Source: a virus
Strand: one strand, 5' to 3'
Length of the DNA: 64,000 nt
IMG/VR virus record: IMGVR_UViG_3300017917_001342
Coordinates: 124,001 to 188,000 of that record
The translations under genes were made by a program, and so were the position numbers. This document shows, one piece after another, positions 60,557 to 64,000 of this stretch; position 1 is the first letter of the stretch; the number at the start of each line of letters is the position of its first letter. The notes under the pieces were generated by a model. It ran no database searches, had not been told where the DNA came from, and saw nothing but the letters and a program-made list of their open reading frames with translations.

Positions 60557-62221
60557 ATGAGTGCTAGCGCATCACTATCGCGTAAACAACAACTTGAAGA
60601 AATTCTTGCCGTTCGCGGCAAGGCTGCACCAACTGCTAAGCAAAAAGAAGAAGTTGCTGCAAAAGATTCTCGATTTGCAAAGATTGAAACTAATCCTTTC
60701 TTTCAAGCAATTTTCGACGAATCACTAAGCCCTGAACAAAAGCAAGCTGCTGTTACCAAGCTGCTTACATTCACAGGTACACGAGAAGAAAATCGTGAAC
60801 GTGTTAAGGCGTTTGACCTGTTCAAAGAATATCTGCAAAGTGAACGCGAAGTTATGGCTACGCAGATCATCAAGATGAGCGATACCAAAAACTTTGCCAC
60901 GCTGAAAACTACGTTTGAAGATATCAACTCGTCGCTGATTCAGTTTGAAAACGACATGAAGCCGTTGACAGACATTATCGACGCACTGCATGAACTGCGG
61001 GCTGATAACCAAACACTTGATGCGTTCCGTGAAATCAAAGATGAAGAAGCTCGTGCTGCTGCTATTGCAAAGCGTGATGCCGAAATCACTGACCAGATTA
61101 ATGCTGTGCAGGCACGTATCAATGAACTCAAAACTCAAAACAAAGTTGAAGAACAAAAGAAAGGTTTCTTTGGCTTTGGTGGGTTGAAGCCCGATGCGAT
61201 CCAAAACATCGCACGTAACAATGTAGCTATTGAAAACGCTGCTGCTGAACTGCAAAAAATGGCAGACGAGGCCAAAGCCAATGCTGCAAAAAATACCAAC
61301 ACTGAAAGCAAAGTTACTAATCTTGCAGCTAAAGAAAAGCTGAAAGAAATGCTTAACCTTGCCACTGATGAACATCAGCAACGTTCGCAGAACTTGATCA
61401 ATAGTGCTGTTAACTTTGTTCAAACTTCTAAGAGCAAGATTGAAACTATTCGTGAACACCTGTCTAACATGGGTGGGCAGATTCAAAATCTCGATGATGC
61501 TAACAGCCAAATGAGTTTCATCTATGCTATCCTTGGTGAAGGTGTCAAGGGTGCAGAAAATGAAAACAAAAAGCTGCGCGAATCTGTACTGCAAGCACCT
61601 GAAACTGAAAACATGGTTGAGAAACTGACACGCGAATCCAAACAGCGTGATCTCAATGAGCATATTCAAATGCTTGAAGTCAGTGCTGCTGATACCACTG
61701 CAACGGTTGCGGACTTGACCAGTGCTAGCATTCGTATTAAGAATATGAATGACGCTAACCAAAGTCAGATCCAAATGGCTCGTGACATGCATGCTCGCGG
61801 TGTTGCTGGTGTTGCAGACCGACTGAGTACTGTTATCCAAGCTGTTGGTGCTGCTGCAATTGCCGAGTCTAATGCTATGACTGCTGAAACACTGCACACT
61901 ATGTCTACTAACACTGACATTATTGCGCAGAAAGAGTCGATGCGTATCGCAATGGGTCTGCAGGATCGCAACAACGACATGGTTCGTGCTATCGAAAGCC
62001 TTGCACAGTATGGCGAAGTCAACAAGGTTGCTACCGAGTTTACACGTCAAGGTATCGAAACGCTGCGTGAAAATCTTAACTTGATGGAACAGACTGCCCG
62101 AGAGGTTGCAGAAACTGTGCTTGAAAGCAAGAGCGTAGTTGCTGATGTTGTCATGGGTAAGAATGCCGATGACAACAAAGCAGTTGAAACCAAAAAAGCC
62201 AAAAGCCCGTTTAACCTCTAA
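60557..62221 (+). CDS. TelA-family (toxic anion resistance) protein
   Basis: 554 residues, longer than bacterial TelA (about 380). It is almost wholly helical with coiled coils; the region from about 330 (LHTMSTNTDIIAQKESM, QGIETLRENLNLMEQTAR) is the TelA part and the first 200 residues are an added domain. TelA proteins act with TerC and Clp-like genes; in phages such cassettes are known but their role is unclear. TACGAGGTCGAATACC leads the start. Confidence 0.78.
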   Translation: MSASASLSRKQQLEEILAVRGKAAPTAKQKEEVAAKDSRFAKIETNPFFQAIFDESLSPEQKQAAVTKLLTFTGTREENRERVKAFDLFKEYLQSEREVMATQIIKMSDTKNFATLKTTFEDINSSLIQFENDMKPLTDIIDALHELRADNQTLDAFREIKDEEARAAAIAKRDAEITDQINAVQARINELKTQNKVEEQKKGFFGFGGLKPDAIQNIARNNVAIENAAAELQKMADEAKANAAKNTNTESKVTNLAAKEKLKEMLNLATDEHQQRSQNLINSAVNFVQTSKSKIETIREHLSNMGGQIQNLDDANSQMSFIYAILGEGVKGAENENKKLRESVLQAPETENMVEKLTRESKQRDLNEHIQMLEVSAADTTATVADLTSASIRIKNMNDANQSQIQMARDMHARGVAGVADRLSTVIQAVGAAAIAESNAMTAETLHTMSTNTDIIAQKESMRIAMGLQDRNNDMVRAIESLAQYGEVNKVATEFTRQGIETLRENLNLMEQTAREVAETVLESKSVVADVVMGKNADDNKAVETKKAKSPFNL

Positions 62222-62237
62222 TTAAGGGACTATAACA

Positions 62238-64000
62238 ATGCAATTTCTGATTTCGGGTCGCGAAGTTCTTGAACGTAACAAAGACTTTAAACTAGTAGGA
62301 CGCGACAACGATCTCAAGCGTTTGTCCTCGGTACTGATGCGGACCAAAGCCGCATCAGTAATCCTAGTTGGTCCTGGCGGTGTAGGTGTTACTGCACTGT
62401 GCATGGGGCTACAAGCTGCTAAAGAAGATCCTAACGTTGCCTTTGACATTGTTAGCAAGCGTATCTTCTGGCTTAAAACAGATGAACTGTTTGGCCAAGG
62501 CAATATGGAAGCTATCAACAAAGGCTTTACCAGTGTTCTAAATATTCTCAAACGTACACCTGATAGTATCCTTGTAATTGAAGACACTCGTGATTTTATC
62601 GAAGCTGCTCGCAACAACGGTTGCAGCCACTTTATCAACGGTCTTAACTCTGTAGTAAAGAATGGTGAAAGTCAGGTTATTCTTGAAGCAAAAGATCAAG
62701 ACTTGGATATGATCTTTGCTGCACACAGCGACATGCGTCAATGCTACACTATGATTGACATCAGCGAACCGTTTGGTAATGATCTCAAAGAGATTGTAAA
62801 AACAAATGCTGCATCACTTGAACAGCATCACGGTATTCGTATTGAGCCGGATGCTATTGATACTGCAATTGATCTTACAAACAAGTATCGTACTCGTGAT
62901 GCTAGCCTTAGTCGTGCTCAACCAGAACGCAGCTATAACCTGCTAGACCGTGCTCTTGCAACATATCGTCTTGAAGCACATAAGCGTCATCCAAAGATTG
63001 ATCTGCTGCTCAGCAAAGGTGTGCCAGCTGATTCTGCTGAAATTCTTCAACTAGAAACTGAGTTTGCAAAAACTCAAGCTAGGATTAAAGAACTCTACAA
63101 TCTACAGCGTGAAGGCGAGATTGCAGTGATCAACCTAGAAGAGCAAATTGCTAAGCAAAAGCAACTAGATGACGAAGCTGCTGCTCGTGGTGAAACAGTA
63201 GAAGAAGAGCAGCCACAGCGTCGTATTCAAATGTTCAGCAGTGTTGCTAAAGCTGCGGGCTTTGAAAGCGCAAAAGTTCGTGCGCTGCGTGAAGAAGTTC
63301 GTCGCTTCCAAGCAGTGATCAACGAAAATCGTGCAGAGTTTGATGTGCTTACAGAAGCTATCAACGAACAACTGTGTCTTACCAAAGACATTGTGCTTGC
63401 AGAGTTTAGTCGTTTGAGCGGTATCCCTGCTAACAAGCTAAACGAAGATGAACGCGAAAAACTGCGTAATCTTGAAGCTACACTAAATGGTCGTGTGTTT
63501 GGTCAAAGCACAGTTATTGCTAAGATTGCCAATGCTATCAAAGTTGCACGTATTGGTCGTCGCAATGGTAACAAGCCGCAGGCTAGCTTCTTGATCATGG
63601 GCCCAAGTGGTACTGGTAAGACTGAAGTCTGTAAAGCACTGGCACATGCACTGAAAGATGATGAAGCTGCACTTACTCGCTTTGACATGAGTGAATACAT
63701 GGAAAAGCACAGTGTTGCTAAACTGATTGGTGCACCTGCAGGTTACGAAGGCAGCGAGCGCGGTGGTATTCTTACCAACGCAATGCGTCAGAATCCAAAC
63801 CGTATCATTCTGTTTGATGAAATTGAAAAAGCTGACCCCGCAGTGTTTGACCTGTTCCTACAGATTCTCAGTGATGGTCGACTGACTGATAACCATGGGC
63901 GTACTGTTAACTTCAGTGAGTCTATGATTATCATGACTACTAACATAGGGCAAACATTCTTCCTCAATGACAGCCTTAGCGATGAAGAAAGCGAACGTCT
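62238..64000 (+). CDS. ClpA/ClpB-type AAA+ ATPase, 3' end beyond the window
   Basis: At least 587 residues. NBD1 has GPGGVGVT (45-52) in which the P-loop Lys is Val, and LVIED for Walker B, so it should not hydrolyse ATP. A coiled-coil middle domain (about 255-370) and NBD2 with intact GPSGTGKT (about 455), FDEIEKAD and SMIIMTTN follow. NBD2 gives the ClpB/A signature. A two-domain disaggregase with a dead first ring, following TelA by 16 nt. Confidence 0.85.
   Translation, partial: MQFLISGREVLERNKDFKLVGRDNDLKRLSSVLMRTKAASVILVGPGGVGVTALCMGLQAAKEDPNVAFDIVSKRIFWLKTDELFGQGNMEAINKGFTSVLNILKRTPDSILVIEDTRDFIEAARNNGCSHFINGLNSVVKNGESQVILEAKDQDLDMIFAAHSDMRQCYTMIDISEPFGNDLKEIVKTNAASLEQHHGIRIEPDAIDTAIDLTNKYRTRDASLSRAQPERSYNLLDRALATYRLEAHKRHPKIDLLLSKGVPADSAEILQLETEFAKTQARIKELYNLQREGEIAVINLEEQIAKQKQLDDEAAARGETVEEEQPQRRIQMFSSVAKAAGFESAKVRALREEVRRFQAVINENRAEFDVLTEAINEQLCLTKDIVLAEFSRLSGIPANKLNEDEREKLRNLEATLNGRVFGQSTVIAKIANAIKVARIGRRNGNKPQASFLIMGPSGTGKTEVCKALAHALKDDEAALTRFDMSEYMEKHSVAKLIGAPAGYEGSERGGILTNAMRQNPNRIILFDEIEKADPAVFDLFLQILSDGRLTDNHGRTVNFSESMIIMTTNIGQTFFLNDSLSDEESER

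Overview
The window looks like 64 kb of a large (probably jumbo) tailed-phage genome with no bacterial core genes. Almost everything is on the + strand; only four short genes are on the - strand. Short genes are packed with ATGA or TAATG overlaps, and the N-terminus M-R/L-x-x-E-I, common in marine T4-like phages, recurs. Many genes follow sigma70-type promoters (TTGACA, about 17 nt, TATNNT). The host is probably an alphaproteobacterium: the tRNA-His has no G-1 and has A73, which is known from some Alphaproteobacteria, and the phage carries DUF1127 and DUF3563 genes plus a porin. No structural, terminase or replication genes are visible, so this is an accessory and translation-related section.

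Layout. 1-41 kb: a tRNA and RNA archipelago of about 49 tRNA genes covering all 20 amino acids plus an amber (CUA) tRNA. Among them lie many unusual structured RNAs: tRNA-like RNAs closed by long leader-trailer helices and lacking CCA, tRNAs with expanded or missing arms, two circularly permuted tRNAs (16.58-16.81 kb), a mimic of the 23S rRNA GTPase-associated centre (10.06-10.27 kb), a hairpin array (26.3-26.8 kb) and two very large ornate RNAs (16.8-17.37 kb and 29.08-29.92 kb, the second GOLLD-like with an embedded tRNA). The two longest non-coding units each begin with a promoter, a hairpin and a boxA, the layout of bacterial rRNA operon leaders. Between the RNAs sit a low-affinity iron permease-like protein, an SbtA-type transporter, an alternative oxidase, a macrodomain protein, four twitch-type radical SAM proteins, two methyltransferases, two HNH nucleases and a ParB-like protein.

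36-64 kb: mostly protein coding. It holds Pth2 peptidyl-tRNA hydrolase, TerC, two AAA ATPases, a metallophosphoesterase, an RNA-repair-like pair (HAD 3'-phosphatase and cyclic-phosphate-processing domain), a nucleotidyltransferase, MetK, UV damage endonuclease, a PD-(D/E)XK-like protein, a stand-alone class II aminoacyl-tRNA synthetase-like protein, MazG, an NAD salvage block (NMNAT-Nudix fusion, SLOG protein, NAMPT), a TelA-like protein and the start of a ClpA/B-like ATPase.

How it may fit together (inference): the phage seems to supply its own tRNA pool and the means to maintain or repair it (Pth2, RNA end-healing enzymes, macrodomain, nucleotidyltransferase, synthetase-like protein), with RNA decoys or mimics of tRNA and rRNA alongside. 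A second theme is metabolic support or anti-defence (NAD resynthesis, SAM synthesis, alternative oxidase, inorganic-ion transport, TelA/TerC). Folding was done by eye, so RNA boundaries are approximate.
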